The notes: generated by a model from the sequence alone, not told the origin. Counted from the stretch's first letter, positions 8,053 to 17,250 are shown. The stretch: DNA of 64,000 nt from Flavobacterium defluvii (GCF_900129555.1 NZ_FQWC01000003.1:248001-312000), one strand, 5' to 3'. A program made the numbers and translations.

Positions 8053-9183
8053 TTATTTTACTTTAAAAGTTACTCTTCTTGCTAATCTTCTAGCTTCATC
8101 AGAATCTTTTTGGATTGATGTATCTGAACCTGCAGCTACAACATTTAATCTTGAAGAAGCAATTCCAGCCTGCGTCAAAATCTTTTTAACATTCTCTGCT
8201 CTTGCATTTGAAAGTTTCTCATTGTATTCTGCTTTTCCAACCTGGTCAGCATATCCAATAATATCAAGAGATGCAGAAGGATTTTTTCTTAAATAAGATA
8301 ATACAACATCAATTGCAGCAGTTGAATTTTCAATTGGAGTCGCTTTGTTGAAATCAAAGTATACGCTGTAATACTTATCATTAATCAACTCTTTAACAAC
8401 ATCTTTATCATTACTAACATTGTTTGTTACTGGTTTTTCTACGATAACTTGTTTTTGTGGCGCATTTTTGATTTGATTTTCAAGATCAGCGATCTTGTTT
8501 TCAAAAGCACTTAGATCAACATTTTCAGAAACTACAGTCCAGTCAGCATGTTTAGCATTTTTACCTAAGTAAACATTTAATCCTACTGTACCGTTGAAAA
8601 GTAATCCTGAGAATCCTCTGTTTTCAGGAAGATAAGCTCCATCAAATGAACGATCCTGAGATGCATTAAAAATCGTAGAGAAATCTCCGGTTAAAGCAAT
8701 TCTGTTTGACAATTTGATTTGACCCGTAACTCCGGCAATGAAATTTGTCATTTCATCAGCCCCTTTGTAACTGTCGTTTCTCAATTGCGCATAACCAAAA
8801 CCTGCATGACCTAATAAACCAATTGTATTAGTCCATGTTTCAAAATTCATGATGCGTCCTAAGTTAGCAACTGCTTGCAAATCTACTCTGTAGTATCTTG
8901 AATCGAAATCTAAAGAGTTGTTTTTGTTAGTTAAGCTGTTGTAACCAGCATCAACTTTTAAACCGAATTTGTTATTGAACATGTAACGAACTCCAAGATC
9001 AGCAACCCATGGGCTTGGCGTACTTGTAAAATAACCGTCTGAAAATGGCTTTTGTGGTTTGTTTACACCACCAGCAAATTCTATAGACCATTTATTAAAA
9101 TTGTTCGAAGAATTTGTTTCTGTTTGTGCATTCATGCCAGTTAAGCCTAAAGCAAATGCCAGAATCATTACAGATTTTTTCAT
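8053..9183 (-). CDS. OmpA-family outer-membrane protein
   Basis: A 376-residue protein: signal peptide (about residues 1-19, ending MNAQ), an N-terminal eight-stranded porin-like domain to about residue 205 (WSIEFAGGVNKP, GVRYMFNNKFGLKVDAG), a short coiled linker, and a C-terminal OmpA peptidoglycan-binding domain from about 265. That domain has DIIGYADQVGKAEYN and LSNARAENVKKIL. It should tether the outer membrane to peptidoglycan. Such proteins are abundant outer-membrane components in Flavobacterium. A strong terminator follows, which fits a highly expressed single gene. A second OmpA protein, of a different type, is encoded at 40447-41391. Confidence 0.93.
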   Translation of the reverse strand: MKKSVMILAFALGLTGMNAQTETNSSNNFNKWSIEFAGGVNKPQKPFSDGYFTSTPSPWVADLGVRYMFNNKFGLKVDAGYNSLTNKNNSLDFDSRYYRVDLQAVANLGRIMNFETWTNTIGLLGHAGFGYAQLRNDSYKGADEMTNFIAGVTGQIKLSNRIALTGDFSTIFNASQDRSFDGAYLPENRGFSGLLFNGTVGLNVYLGKNAKHADWTVVSENVDLSAFENKIADLENQIKNAPQKQVIVEKPVTNNVSNDKDVVKELINDKYYSVYFDFNKATPIENSTAAIDVVLSYLRKNPSASLDIIGYADQVGKAEYNEKLSNARAENVKKILTQAGIASSRLNVVAAGSDTSIQKDSDEARRLARRVTFKVK

Positions 9184-9290
9184 TGTAATTTGAGTTTTAA
9201 AATTTTTCCCAAACCAACGATTTATTACTGCTTGGCTTATCCGCTAAAAGTTATTAATGTATTAAAATAAGACAAATCGTAAGATAAAGA

Positions 9291-9923
9291 TTATATTTTA
9301 TCCATTTCTTCCTGAAAACAATCTACAAATTTTCCAACATGTAAACCATCCATCAACCCGTGATGTACATGCACAGACATTGCAATCGAACGTTTTCCAT
9401 TTTCTGAAACAATCATTTTTCCAAACGAAATTTTAGGGCAGCTGTCTGGAAATGTAAAACTTCTTGCATGTGAAAGGGAAGTAAAATTCAACCACGGAAT
9501 TGCAGAAAAATGGATTAAATTATCATCATCAAAAGATCTTGTGAAAAGACCAGTTGTGTTTTGAACACGTTCAATTTCAGTTAAAGCACTTTGTTTGAAG
9601 ATTTCAAAATCAGGATTGTATTCGATTAAAGAAAATCCAAAAGTTCCGTCCTCGCGGCCAATTGTAGCAGATGCATCGATGCGGTCATTGCTGTATATTT
9701 TGTCTTCGGAAATTCTGTATCTAAAATTTTCGATTGAATTTACAGCGACTAGAGTTTTATACAGATAGAAAATGAAAAAAGAAACATTTAATTCTTTTGC
9801 AGTTTGATAAGCCTTTGTGCAGTCAATTTCTACGGTGGCACCAAAAAAAGGTTCTTCCATTCGGCAGAAATGTTCAAAATGCTCTTTTCTGTTCCAGTTT
9901 TCTAAGTCTAAAAGTGTTTTCAT
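9291..9923 (-). CDS. chloramphenicol acetyltransferase-like protein (type A CAT family)
   Basis: A 210-residue protein, the usual CAT subunit length. The diagnostic HHxxxDG motif is present near the C-terminus (H187-H188-GLM-D192-G193), where H188 is the general base and D192 the structural Asp. Early PFFGATVEIDCT and the middle IPWLNFTSLSHA also match CAT. The enzyme should be an acetyl-CoA-dependent O-acetyltransferase, active as a trimer. Many chromosomal members of this family in Flavobacteriaceae have unproven antibiotic activity, so resistance is possible but not shown. Its start overlaps the stop of the upstream HAD gene by one base, indicating an operon. Confidence 0.87.
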   Translation of the reverse strand: MKTLLDLENWNRKEHFEHFCRMEEPFFGATVEIDCTKAYQTAKELNVSFFIFYLYKTLVAVNSIENFRYRISEDKIYSNDRIDASATIGREDGTFGFSLIEYNPDFEIFKQSALTEIERVQNTTGLFTRSFDDDNLIHFSAIPWLNFTSLSHARSFTFPDSCPKISFGKMIVSENGKRSIAMSVHVHHGLMDGLHVGKFVDCFQEEMDKI

Positions 9924-10630
9924 TATAATAAATTATGGACTACTTCTGTAATCTTTTCAAATGAACTAAAATGTTCATGTTCGACTTTATGATTGATTTT
10001 TTCGTGTTCCCAGGTAGTATGAAACGGAATATGAACAGCATAGCCGCCAATTCCTAAAACAGGAAGAACATCAGATTTTAATGAATTTCCGATCATTAAA
10101 AACTCATTTGCCTTGATATCTAAACGGCCCAATAATTTTTGATAATCAATTTCCTGCTTGTCTGACATTACTTCGATATGATGAAAATAATGACCTAAAC
10201 CAGAACGATGCAATTTGCTGTGCTGGTCTTTTAAATCACCTTTTGTAGCCACGACCAATTTGTATTTTCCGTGTAAAGCCTGCAGTGTTTCTTCGATTCC
10301 GTCAAGGAGTTCGATTGGTTTTTCGAGCAGTTCTTTGCCGTATTGGATGATTTTTTCGATTACTTCAACCGGAATTGTATTATTCGAAATATTCATCGCC
10401 GCCTCGATCATCGAAAGAATATAACCTTTGATTCCGTAACCGTACAAAGGCAGATTGGCAATTTCAATTTTAAATAATTCCTGCGAAATGCCCTGATGTG
10501 AAAGATAATCTTCCATTAAAGCACAAAATTTATGTTCGGTTTCCTGAAAATAAGGTTCGTTTACAAATAAAGTATCATCGGCATCAAATGCGATTACTTT
10601 TAAGTTCGGTATTTTGCTTTTATGTAACAT
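9923..10630 (-). CDS. HAD-superfamily hydrolase
   Basis: A 235-residue protein with HAD motif I FDADDTL (nucleophile D16, acid D18), motif II VVATKGD and motif IV IGNSLKSDVLP. A helical cap lies between motifs I and II (about residues 30-110), which places it in the phosphoglycolate-phosphatase-like subgroup. It probably dephosphorylates a small metabolite in the cytoplasm. It is the first gene of a two-gene unit with the CAT-like gene (one-base overlap). Upstream, the sequence 10640-10819 is made of intergenic repeats. Confidence 0.88.
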   Translation of the reverse strand: MLHKSKIPNLKVIAFDADDTLFVNEPYFQETEHKFCALMEDYLSHQGISQELFKIEIANLPLYGYGIKGYILSMIEAAMNISNNTIPVEVIEKIIQYGKELLEKPIELLDGIEETLQALHGKYKLVVATKGDLKDQHSKLHRSGLGHYFHHIEVMSDKQEIDYQKLLGRLDIKANEFLMIGNSLKSDVLPVLGIGGYAVHIPFHTTWEHEKINHKVEHEHFSSFEKITEVVHNLL

Positions 10631-10639
10631 AGTGTTTTT

Positions 10640-10819
10640 GTTTCAGGTTTTTTTGTTTCAGGTTTCAGGTTTTTTGCCACAGATTGAAAAGATTAAAATG
10701 ATTTTTATCTGCTTGATCTGCTCCCGATAGCTATCGGGACTGCGAGAAACTTTTTCAGCAGTAAATTTAAAAAATCAATCTGCGTAAACCCGTTTAATCC
10801 GTAAAATCCGTGGGCCAAC
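10640..10819. repeat. intergenic repeat cluster
   Basis: This 180-nt space holds three kinds of repeat and no gene. There are three tandem TTTCAGGTT units (10640-10671) and a perfect 18-bp palindrome TCCCGATAGCTATCGGGA (10722-10739). There is also a degenerate array of short words around 'aatctgcg', 'aatccgt' and 'ccacagatt' (10675-10815), of a type that recurs at 29112-29160, 31406-31470 and 33225-33265. Confidence 0.6.
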
Positions 10820-11704
10820 TTATTTAGAAAAAAGCTTTTTCAAAGAAATATTCTTATCATAAAAAGTAATTCGGATTCCGAAAAGTAAAATTATTCCACC
10901 GAAAACCATTTGTAAAGTTATTTTTTCTTCTAAAAACAACCAAGCTAAAATAGAGGTAATTACAGCCTGACTCAATAAACTCAATGAAACTCTTGTCGCG
11001 CGCATGTGCTGCGTTGCATAACTAATCGAAAGCCATGCACACAATTGGCAGATTAACGCCTGAAGAACCAGTACAAACCAACCTGCATTTGAAAATCCTG
11101 TAAAAGGTTCATTTAATGAATAACAAAGAATTCCTAAATAAATACTTGAGGCCGATAAACTAATTGTCATGAAAGACAAAACATCTACTTGAGAAAGTAC
11201 ATTTTTGCTGACTAAAAGATAAATCGAATATAAGATTCCCGATAAAACGGCAAAAAGAAAAGCCTGATCGAAGTTTAAATCAATAAAAAATTCAAATCCA
11301 ACCAAAGTCACCATTCCGAATAAAGATACAATTGTTCCAATCCAAAAATTAGTCGCAGGTTTTGATTTTAAAAATAAAAATGAACCAATTCCAACCCAAA
11401 CCGGAGACAAATTTGTAAGCAAAGAAGCCTGCGTTGCGCTCGAATCCTGAATGGCGATATTCCAAACTGCAACATCTGATGAAAATAAAACACCGCAAAG
11501 CATTGCCAAAAGAGCAAATTTAAGACTTGGAATTTTAAAGTTTCCACTTAAAAACACGTAAGGCAAAAGTAAAGTGACAGCAAAAAACATTCGGTAAAAA
11601 GCCGAAATTAATCCTGGTGTTAGACGTAATTTAACCAATATCGGAAAAATCGAAATGCAGAGTATTCCGCAGATTAAAGCTAATCTTGGTTTGGTGAGCT
11701 TCAT
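10820..11704 (-). CDS. EamA/DMT-family transporter
   Basis: The start is set at 11704 (MKLTKPRLALICGIL), giving 294 residues. A longer frame would begin inside the repeat at 11721-11789. The protein has about ten hydrophobic helices arranged as two EamA repeats, each starting with the conserved Pro/Arg-rich loop (FYRMFFAVTLLLP; second copy near the end). These drug/metabolite exporters sit in the inner membrane and move small metabolites or amino acids. The substrate cannot be predicted. It appears to be a single gene bounded by repeat clusters on both sides. Confidence 0.88.
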   Translation of the reverse strand: MKLTKPRLALICGILCISIFPILVKLRLTPGLISAFYRMFFAVTLLLPYVFLSGNFKIPSLKFALLAMLCGVLFSSDVAVWNIAIQDSSATQASLLTNLSPVWVGIGSFLFLKSKPATNFWIGTIVSLFGMVTLVGFEFFIDLNFDQAFLFAVLSGILYSIYLLVSKNVLSQVDVLSFMTISLSASSIYLGILCYSLNEPFTGFSNAGWFVLVLQALICQLCAWLSISYATQHMRATRVSLSLLSQAVITSILAWLFLEEKITLQMVFGGIILLFGIRITFYDKNISLKKLFSK

Positions 11705-11720
11705 TTTTGATTTTATTTTA

Positions 11721-11995
11721 GCGAAGGTCTTATTTTTAATAATGCGAACCAAGTTAAAAAATGTGTCGTTAGGTACAAAATATCGGTAGTTCTTTCAGTT
11801 GTTTTTAATAAAGAAATAAAGTGAGTCAAGAATGAAAATGTGCCATTAGGTACAAAATATCGGTAGAAAAAACAAGTTAGCATAAATCCAGCGTGCCTTA
11901 GGTACGCAACAACATTAACAATTGCGTACCTAAGGCACGCCAACGATTGTCGAATTCAATTGTCTACCGATATTTTGTACCTAATGGCACATTTT
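11721..11995. repeat. nested inverted-repeat element, copy 1
   Basis: The outer arms 11835-11867 and 11963-11995 are a perfect 33-bp inverted repeat containing TTAGGTACAAAATATCGG. Inside is a second perfect 19-bp inverted repeat, 11891-11909 / 11922-11940 (GCGTGCCTTAGGTACGCAA). A further left-arm copy lies at 11757-11790. The first 69 bp (11721-11789) recur with one mismatch at 13532-13600, so related elements flank the gene at 12035-13498. There is no protein; it behaves like a REP/MITE-type intergenic element. Confidence 0.8.
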
Positions 11996-12034
11996 TTATT
12001 AAACTTAAAATGAGGATTAAACTTGTTTCTGAAT

Positions 12035-13498
12035 TTAATCAACGAATTTTCTAATGATATATTCTTTCGTTTTGTTATCGTAATATCCTAAATAATACGC
12101 TGATTCGAATTTAAATAAAGTTTTAGAAGAAACATCAGTATTATCATCAAAGAAAGTTCGGATTTTATCGAACGCCAAAGATTGTAATTCTCCTTGTACG
12201 TGATTATTGTCTTTATCAAACAAGCATTCGATTTTAACTACTTTTCGATTTGCATACGAATTAAAACTGTTCATTGTTGCGTTGTAATTGTAATAACCTG
12301 CCAAACCTCCTGCGATAGCTGAGGCTGCAATACCAGCAACTCCTGCGCCCATAAATACAGGTGAACCTATTTGTTTTATTTCAGAAACGCTTCCAAGTGT
12401 TATCAAAGTATTTTCTCCAATATGATAACATGAAATTCCTGAATTTAAATTGTTTACTTTTCTAATAAATTGTGAACTCTTTTCTAAAATTCTTTTTCCG
12501 CCAAAATCACCGCCTTCCTGATATATTACCGAATTTTTGAAATCGATTGGTGTTTCTCCAGTTATGTGGAATTCTTTTATTGAATTTCCTTCCAGATCAC
12601 TTATTGTAAAGAAAAGCTCATCTGCAGAGCTTTTTATCTGATAAAATTTATTATCAAAATAAAATGAATTAGAATTTACACTCATATTGTCCATTTGAGT
12701 TAAAATGACTGGCTTTTTAATAATTTTTTCAGAAACCGTAAAGTTTTCCAAATCAATCATTAAAGCTTGTGTGTAAGATGGATTAGCATCGAGTGTTATT
12801 GTGATTTGATTATCTGAAAAATAGCATTTTCTTTTCTTAGCCCCATCAGCTATTGAGGTTAGGTTTTCGGGATGAATACTTTGTAATGAAAATGGAGCTT
12901 CAAATGGTAGTAGATTTTCTTCAAAAATTCCATAAAGATTGGTTTTCGTGTAGTCTTTTTTATAAAAACGGAAATTGCTTAAATCAATAGTTTTTGTTTC
13001 ATGATCTCCGTCTTGATCAAAAACATGAAGTTTTAGAGTATTAGAATCTTTTACAACAGTTAATATATAAAACTTGTTTTTTGAACTAAAGTCTTGTAAA
13101 ACTTTTTCATTTTTTACAACCAAGGTCAATTCTTGTGTTGTAATTTTTTGGGTTTTAAAATCATAAAACTGAGAAAGAATAAAGGTTCGGTCGCTGGATG
13201 ACCAAAATAACCTCGCATTAGAATTAGTCGAATTATATCCGATCATTTCGTCATACTTTTTCTTATTGGGTCTTTCTGTAGACATACTGTCAATAATCTG
13301 CATTTTTTCATTTAAAAGCAACGCTTTTACTTTTACTTTGTCGCTGACAAATAAAGTGACTTCTTTATTGTCGTTGTTTATAATTTGAAAAACGTCACGA
13401 TTTCTTTTTAATTCGATTGGAGTATAATTGACAAGGTCTTGCGAAAATGAGATAAAGCTATTTAAAAATAGGAAAGCAAGGAGTAATTTTTTGAACAT
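12035..13498 (-). CDS. secreted protein of unknown function, paralogue of 6432-7889
   Basis: A 487-residue protein with a signal peptide (MFKKLLLAFLFLNSFISFSQ). It shares overall length, the spacing of short motifs and the C-terminal Y-Y-I/L-x-x-YYD...IIRKF ending with the 485-residue protein 5 kb away. It differs in having a Gly/Ala-rich hydrophobic stretch at about residues 380-403 (FMGAGVAGIAASAIAGGLAG), which could insert in a membrane. No T9SS tail or lipobox is present. The gene sits between two copies of the nested inverted-repeat element, an arrangement compatible with duplication or transposition of this segment. Function unknown. Confidence 0.8.
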   Translation of the reverse strand: MFKKLLLAFLFLNSFISFSQDLVNYTPIELKRNRDVFQIINNDNKEVTLFVSDKVKVKALLLNEKMQIIDSMSTERPNKKKYDEMIGYNSTNSNARLFWSSSDRTFILSQFYDFKTQKITTQELTLVVKNEKVLQDFSSKNKFYILTVVKDSNTLKLHVFDQDGDHETKTIDLSNFRFYKKDYTKTNLYGIFEENLLPFEAPFSLQSIHPENLTSIADGAKKRKCYFSDNQITITLDANPSYTQALMIDLENFTVSEKIIKKPVILTQMDNMSVNSNSFYFDNKFYQIKSSADELFFTISDLEGNSIKEFHITGETPIDFKNSVIYQEGGDFGGKRILEKSSQFIRKVNNLNSGISCYHIGENTLITLGSVSEIKQIGSPVFMGAGVAGIAASAIAGGLAGYYNYNATMNSFNSYANRKVVKIECLFDKDNNHVQGELQSLAFDKIRTFFDDNTDVSSKTLFKFESAYYLGYYDNKTKEYIIRKFVD

Positions 13499-13531
13499 TT
13501 TAAGCGTAAGTAATTGATATTTTATTTTTTG

Positions 13532-13780
13532 GCGAAGGTCTTATTTTTAATAATGCGAACCAAGTTAAAAAATGTGCCGTTAGGTACAAAATATCGGTAG
13601 AAAACATAAATCGAAAATATATTCAGCGTGCTGTAGGTACGCAACAACATTAAATATTCCGTCCCTACGGCACGCCAACGAATATTAAACCTAATGGCTG
13701 CCGATATTTTGTACCTAACGGTACATTTTTTATTTCAATTCAATTGTTTGCCAATATTTAGTGCCTAGCGGCACACTTTT
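13532..13780. repeat. nested inverted-repeat element, copy 2
   Basis: Left arm around 13569-13600 (GTGCCGTTAGGTACAAAATA). Right arms at 13698-13731 and, more degenerate, at 13747-13780. The inner imperfect repeat (13626-13680) carries GCGTGC...GGTACG and its complement. The first 69 bp match 11721-11789 with one mismatch. This fills most of the gap 13499-13822, which has no gene. Confidence 0.75.
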
Positions 13781-13822
13781 ATTATGCACTAAAAAAAGGA
13801 TCAAATTTGTTTTTGTGTGGTA

Positions 13823-14098
13823 TCATGCGTTCATAATTTTCCTGCAGGCATTATTGATTTCCATATCAGAAAAAGATCCTAGTGTTTCTGCAAGCATTTT
13901 ACTGGTTCTAATGGAGTTTATCATTCTGATTCTTAGATCCTGATCATTGCCCATTTCAGTTAGCAGGATTGTCTCGAAAATTTCAGACAAATATTCGGGA
14001 TGATCTCTAAAATCATCTACAAACCAAATCTCCGAAAGAAATTTTGCCATTGCTGTTATTACAGCTGTTTCTTTTGTTTTTTCATTTTCCTCTGTCAT
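13823..14098 (-). CDS. hypothetical protein, 91 residues
   Basis: The start is placed at 14098 (MTEENEKTKETAV); the seven residues before it in the frame look like leader sequence. The protein is mostly helical and acidic, with an FVDDFRDHPEYLSEIFE segment and a terminal CRKIMNA. No signal peptide, membrane helix or known motif is visible. It is preceded by the structured leader at 14119-14203 and followed by the repeat cluster. Codon use resembles the neighbours, and the frame lacks long low-complexity runs, so I take it as a real gene of unknown function. Confidence 0.55.
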   Translation of the reverse strand: MTEENEKTKETAVITAMAKFLSEIWFVDDFRDHPEYLSEIFETILLTEMGNDQDLRIRMINSIRTSKMLAETLGSFSDMEINNACRKIMNA

Positions 14099-14118
14099 GA
14101 TCGAAAATATTAAACGCA

Positions 14119-14203
14119 CGAAACCCTCGCTTTAGGTGTGACAAAATATTCAAAAGAATAGATCAAGGGCAGTTTCCCGCTCCAGCACCATAACGAGGGT
14201 TCG
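14119..14203 (-). other. possible structured leader upstream of the 91-residue gene
   Basis: The arms CGAAACCCTCG (14119-14129) and CGAGGGTTCG (14194-14203) can pair with one bulge and enclose about 65 nt that contain a G/C-rich stretch unusual for this spacer. On the minus strand the structure ends about 20 nt before the ATG at 14098. It may be an RNA leader or another intergenic repeat; I recognise no riboswitch class. Confidence 0.35.
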
Positions 14204-14288
14204 CTTATTGTAAATTAATAAGTTTTATTTAAAGCCTCTTAAATATTTTGTCGAGACAAACTTACAATTATAAACTTATATAAAAGTA

Positions 14289-14316
14289 AAAAACATGAGA
14301 AATTTCTCATGTTTTT
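14289..14316. terminator. palindromic terminator-like hairpin
   Basis: A perfect 28-bp palindrome with arms AAAAACATGAGAAA / TTTCTCATGTTTTT. It lies beyond the end of the toxin gene on the minus strand, with A/T tracts on both sides, and could terminate transcription in either direction. Confidence 0.55.
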
Positions 14317-14359
14317 AATGTTTTGATTTTCAGAAAGAACTTAATCAACTTTGGGTCGA

Positions 14360-14659
14360 TTATTTCACTTTTCTATTTTTAATATCTTGACGATTATCCC
14401 AAAATGATACTATTTCAATTTGACTTGCATTTATCTCATAGAATATTAAGTACACTTTCATAGAGATCACACGAGTTATTTTATTTGAAGTAAGCCTTCC
14501 AATTAATTCTGAATATGAAAGTGTTTCTAATAAATCTTCGATCTCATTTAAAAGTTTTAAACTGTAAGCAGGGCTTTCATTTCTAATGAAATAATATTCA
14601 AGAACATTTTGTAATTGCAATTTAGCCAAAGAAGACCAAACTATTTCTTTTTTAGCCAT
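14360..14659 (-). CDS. ParE/RelE-family toxin
   Basis: A 99-residue basic protein with the ParE/RelE fold pattern. An N-terminal IVWSSLAKLQLQNVLEYY is followed by the central SYSELIGRLTSNKITRVISM and the closing strand YLIFYEI...IEIVSFWDNRQD. The last motif, SFWDNRQD, is the usual C-terminal signature of Bacteroidota ParE-like toxins. It overlaps the upstream antitoxin by 19 nt. ParE members poison gyrase and RelE members cleave mRNA; the sequence alone does not settle which. Confidence 0.85.
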   Translation of the reverse strand: MAKKEIVWSSLAKLQLQNVLEYYFIRNESPAYSLKLLNEIEDLLETLSYSELIGRLTSNKITRVISMKVYLIFYEINASQIEIVSFWDNRQDIKNRKVK

Positions 14660-14877
14660 TCTCTCATTTCAGAAATTACTTCTTCATTTTTATGAAAATC
14701 CCCATTTTTAATTTCCATACGACTATTTTCAATTGCCTTTTTTTGGTCATTTGACAATGCATAAAGTTCTTGTTCAGATGAATCAAAAATAGTTTGTAGT
14801 GCATTTAGAAAATTCAAATCTTTAGAATCTTTGATTCTTGATATTAAATTCTTTTTTATTTGCGCAGTCAAGTCCAT
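14641..14877 (-). CDS. antitoxin of the ParE/RelE-type module
   Basis: A 78-residue acidic helical protein directly upstream of, and overlapping, the toxin, which is the normal antitoxin-first order. The C-terminal part LSNDQKKAIENSRMEIKNGDFHKNEEVISE is the typical toxin-wrapping segment of Bacteroidota antitoxins (Q-x-x-AIE-x-x-R...G...NEEV). The N-terminal half (MDLTAQIKKNLISRIKDSKD) is probably the dimerisation and DNA-binding part. It would neutralise the toxin and repress its own promoter. Confidence 0.82.
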   Translation of the reverse strand: MDLTAQIKKNLISRIKDSKDLNFLNALQTIFDSSEQELYALSNDQKKAIENSRMEIKNGDFHKNEEVISEMREWLKKK

Positions 14878-14962
14878 AATATTTCTTTATATACCCAAAA
14901 TTAAAGATTAATTCTCAGATTATATTAATTGCTTAAGATTATTTAAGAAAGTGTTGTAAAAC

Positions 14963-15004
14963 AAAGAAAGTTATCTGCCGAGATTTAGACCGATAACTTT
15001 CTTT
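14963..15004. terminator. metG terminator
   Basis: A 13-bp perfect stem AAAGAAAGTTATC / GATAACTTTCTTT with a 16-nt loop. It lies just after the metG stop on the minus strand and before the antitoxin gene. Confidence 0.75.
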
Positions 15005-15027
15005 TATATTATTTGAAATAAACTTAT

Positions 15028-17085
15028 TTAGTTTACAGTCGCTCCATTCGGCGCATCAGCATCAGGATTTACAAAAACCAGTTTTCCTTCGGCATTTGTT
15101 GTCATTAAGATCATTCCCTGACTTTCAACTCCGCGTAAAGCTCTTGGAGCTAAATTAGCTAAAACAGAAACACGTTTCCCGATGATTTCTTCCGGAGAAA
15201 AACTCTCAGCAATTCCCGAAACGATTGTGCGAACGTCAATTCCGGTATCAACTTTAAGAACTAAAAGTTTGTTTGCTTTTGGCATTTTTTCAGCCTCAAG
15301 AATAGTTCCGATACGGATATCCATTTTGGCAAAATCATCAAACTGAATTATATCTTTCTGTGGTTCAGCTTGTTTGTTTTCGGCAAGGTTAGCGGTTTTT
15401 GTAGCTTCCAATTTATCTATTTGTTTTTGTATTTCTTCGTCTTCAATTTTAGCGAAAAGCAATTCTGCTTCTCCTATTTTATGTCCTGCAGCAATTAATT
15501 CGTCATTTTCAGCAACATCAGACCATTTTAGCTTCCCTTCATTTTTCAGGATTTTGGACAATTTAGCAGCTGTGAAAGGTAAAAACGGTTCAGATAAAAC
15601 GCTCAATGCAGCAGCAATTTGCAATGCCACATACATTTGAGTTTTTACACGCTCCGGATTGTCTTTCATTACTTTCCAAGGCTCTTCGTCTGCCAGATAT
15701 TTATTTCCTAAACGAGCGACATTCATCAATTCGCCTAAAGCTTCACGGAATCTGTAACGCTCAACCGAACTAGAAATAACAGCCGGATAAGCTTTTAATT
15801 CTGCTAAAGTTTGTTCATCAACTTCTGTAAATTCATTTGGCGTCGGAATAACGCCATCGTAATATTTGTTGGTTAAAACTACAACGCGGTTTACGAAGTT
15901 TCCAAAAATGGCAACTAATTCATTGTTATTTCTAGCCTGAAAATCTTTCCAGGTAAAATCATTATCTTTTGTTTCTGGTGCATTTGATGTTAAAGCGTAA
16001 CGCAAAACATCCTGCTTATCTGGGAATTCTTCTAAATATTCGTGTAACCAAACTGCCCAGTTTTTAGAAGTTGAAAGTTTGTTTCCTTCTAAATTCAGGA
16101 ACTCATTTGCCGGAACGTTATCTGGTAAGATATAACTTCCTTCGGCTTTAAGCATTGCAGGGAAAATGATACAGTGAAAAACAATATTATCTTTTCCGAT
16201 AAAGTGAACCAGTTTTGTTTCTTCATCTTTCCAATACGGTTCCCAGTCTTTTCCTTCGCGTGCAGCCCATTCTTTCGTAGACGAAATATATCCGATAGGC
16301 GCATCAAACCAAACATATAATTTTTTTCCTTCGGCACCTTCAACCGGAACATCAATTCCCCAGTCAAGGTCACGCGTTACGGCACGAGGCTCTAATCCTG
16401 CGTCGATCCACGATTTTACTTGTCCGTAAACATTGGTTTTCCAGTCATTTTTGTGACCTTCCAAAATCCATTCGCGTAAAAAAGCATCGTAACGATCAAG
16501 AGGTAAAAACCAGTGTTTAGTTGATTTTAAAATTGGAGTTTCGCCTGTAATTGTCGATTTCGGATTTATTAAATCTGTTGCATTCAAAGTCGATCCGCAA
16601 TTTTCGCATTGATCTCCGTAAGCTCCGTCATTACCACATCTTGGGCAAGTTCCAACAACAAAACGATCTGCAAGAAACTGATTTGCTTTTGCATCGTACA
16701 ATTGCTCTGTAACTTCTTCAATAAAATCGCCTTTATCATACAAAGTTCTAAAGAATTCCGAAGCCGTATCGTGATGAATTTTTGCAGATGTTCTTGAATA
16801 ATTATCAAATGAAATTCCGAAATCAGAAAATGATTTTCTGATAATTCCGTCGTATTTATCAATAACTTCTTGTGGTGTAATTCCTTCTTTTTTGGCTTTC
16901 ATCGAAATTGCAACACCGTGTTCATCGCTTCCGCAGATAAATGCAACGTCTTTATTTTGCAATCTTAAATATCTCGAATATATATCTGCAGGCACGTAAA
17001 CCCCCGCCAAATGTCCAATGTGGATTGGTCCGTTTGTATAAGGTAATGCTGCAGTAATAGTATATCTCTTTGGATTTTGTATCAT
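15028..17085 (-). CDS. metG: methionyl-tRNA synthetase
   Basis: A 685-residue class I synthetase that charges tRNA-Met. HIGH is at residues 22-25, and a zinc knuckle [19 protein letters not shown] follows. The KMSKS-equivalent KLSTS is near residue 337. The anticodon-binding helical domain lies around 390-540. A C-terminal EMAP/Trbp-like tRNA-binding domain begins around 575 ([18 protein letters not shown] ... ESQGMILMT). The length and this appended domain fit the dimeric long MetRS of Bacteroidota. The start [19 protein letters not shown] is the family start. It is monocistronic, with a terminator at 14963-15004. Confidence 0.97.
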   Translation of the reverse strand: MIQNPKRYTITAALPYTNGPIHIGHLAGVYVPADIYSRYLRLQNKDVAFICGSDEHGVAISMKAKKEGITPQEVIDKYDGIIRKSFSDFGISFDNYSRTSAKIHHDTASEFFRTLYDKGDFIEEVTEQLYDAKANQFLADRFVVGTCPRCGNDGAYGDQCENCGSTLNATDLINPKSTITGETPILKSTKHWFLPLDRYDAFLREWILEGHKNDWKTNVYGQVKSWIDAGLEPRAVTRDLDWGIDVPVEGAEGKKLYVWFDAPIGYISSTKEWAAREGKDWEPYWKDEETKLVHFIGKDNIVFHCIIFPAMLKAEGSYILPDNVPANEFLNLEGNKLSTSKNWAVWLHEYLEEFPDKQDVLRYALTSNAPETKDNDFTWKDFQARNNNELVAIFGNFVNRVVVLTNKYYDGVIPTPNEFTEVDEQTLAELKAYPAVISSSVERYRFREALGELMNVARLGNKYLADEEPWKVMKDNPERVKTQMYVALQIAAALSVLSEPFLPFTAAKLSKILKNEGKLKWSDVAENDELIAAGHKIGEAELLFAKIEDEEIQKQIDKLEATKTANLAENKQAEPQKDIIQFDDFAKMDIRIGTILEAEKMPKANKLLVLKVDTGIDVRTIVSGIAESFSPEEIIGKRVSVLANLAPRALRGVESQGMILMTTNAEGKLVFVNPDADAPNGATVN

Positions 17086-17139
17086 AACTCAATTTTATTG
17101 AGTGCAAAAATAAGCAATAGAATTGAGATTTTATTATTA

Positions 17140-17250
17140 CATGGAGATTCGCAGGCAATTTCACAGAGTTGCACGAAGAAAAAGCACAGAGATTCGCTAA
17201 GTTTTTGGTTTTTTTGAATCTCGCAAAGTCGCAGAGATGCAAAGTTTTTA
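17140..17250. repeat. degenerate short-word repeat array upstream of metG
   Basis: Degenerate repeats around 'gcaaag', 'cagagat' and 'tcgcaaagtcgcag' fill this stretch. They lie upstream of metG and form part of the 17086-17517 gap, which has no protein-coding gene. Arrays of the same style occur at 25335-25395 and 34503-34540. Confidence 0.45.

Noticed and set aside
9291..9923. Considered as a mobile antibiotic-resistance gene
   Set aside because: No mobile element flanks it, base composition looks like its neighbours, and it is coupled to a HAD gene; it looks chromosomal.
11713..11943. 76-codon minus-strand frame within the repeat upstream of the EamA gene
   Set aside because: It lies almost wholly in the nested inverted-repeat element and changes character with the repeat; no coding signature.
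16095..16862. 92-codon minus-strand frames inside metG
   Set aside because: They lie in another frame of a certain gene, metG, and read as out-of-frame low-complexity sequence.
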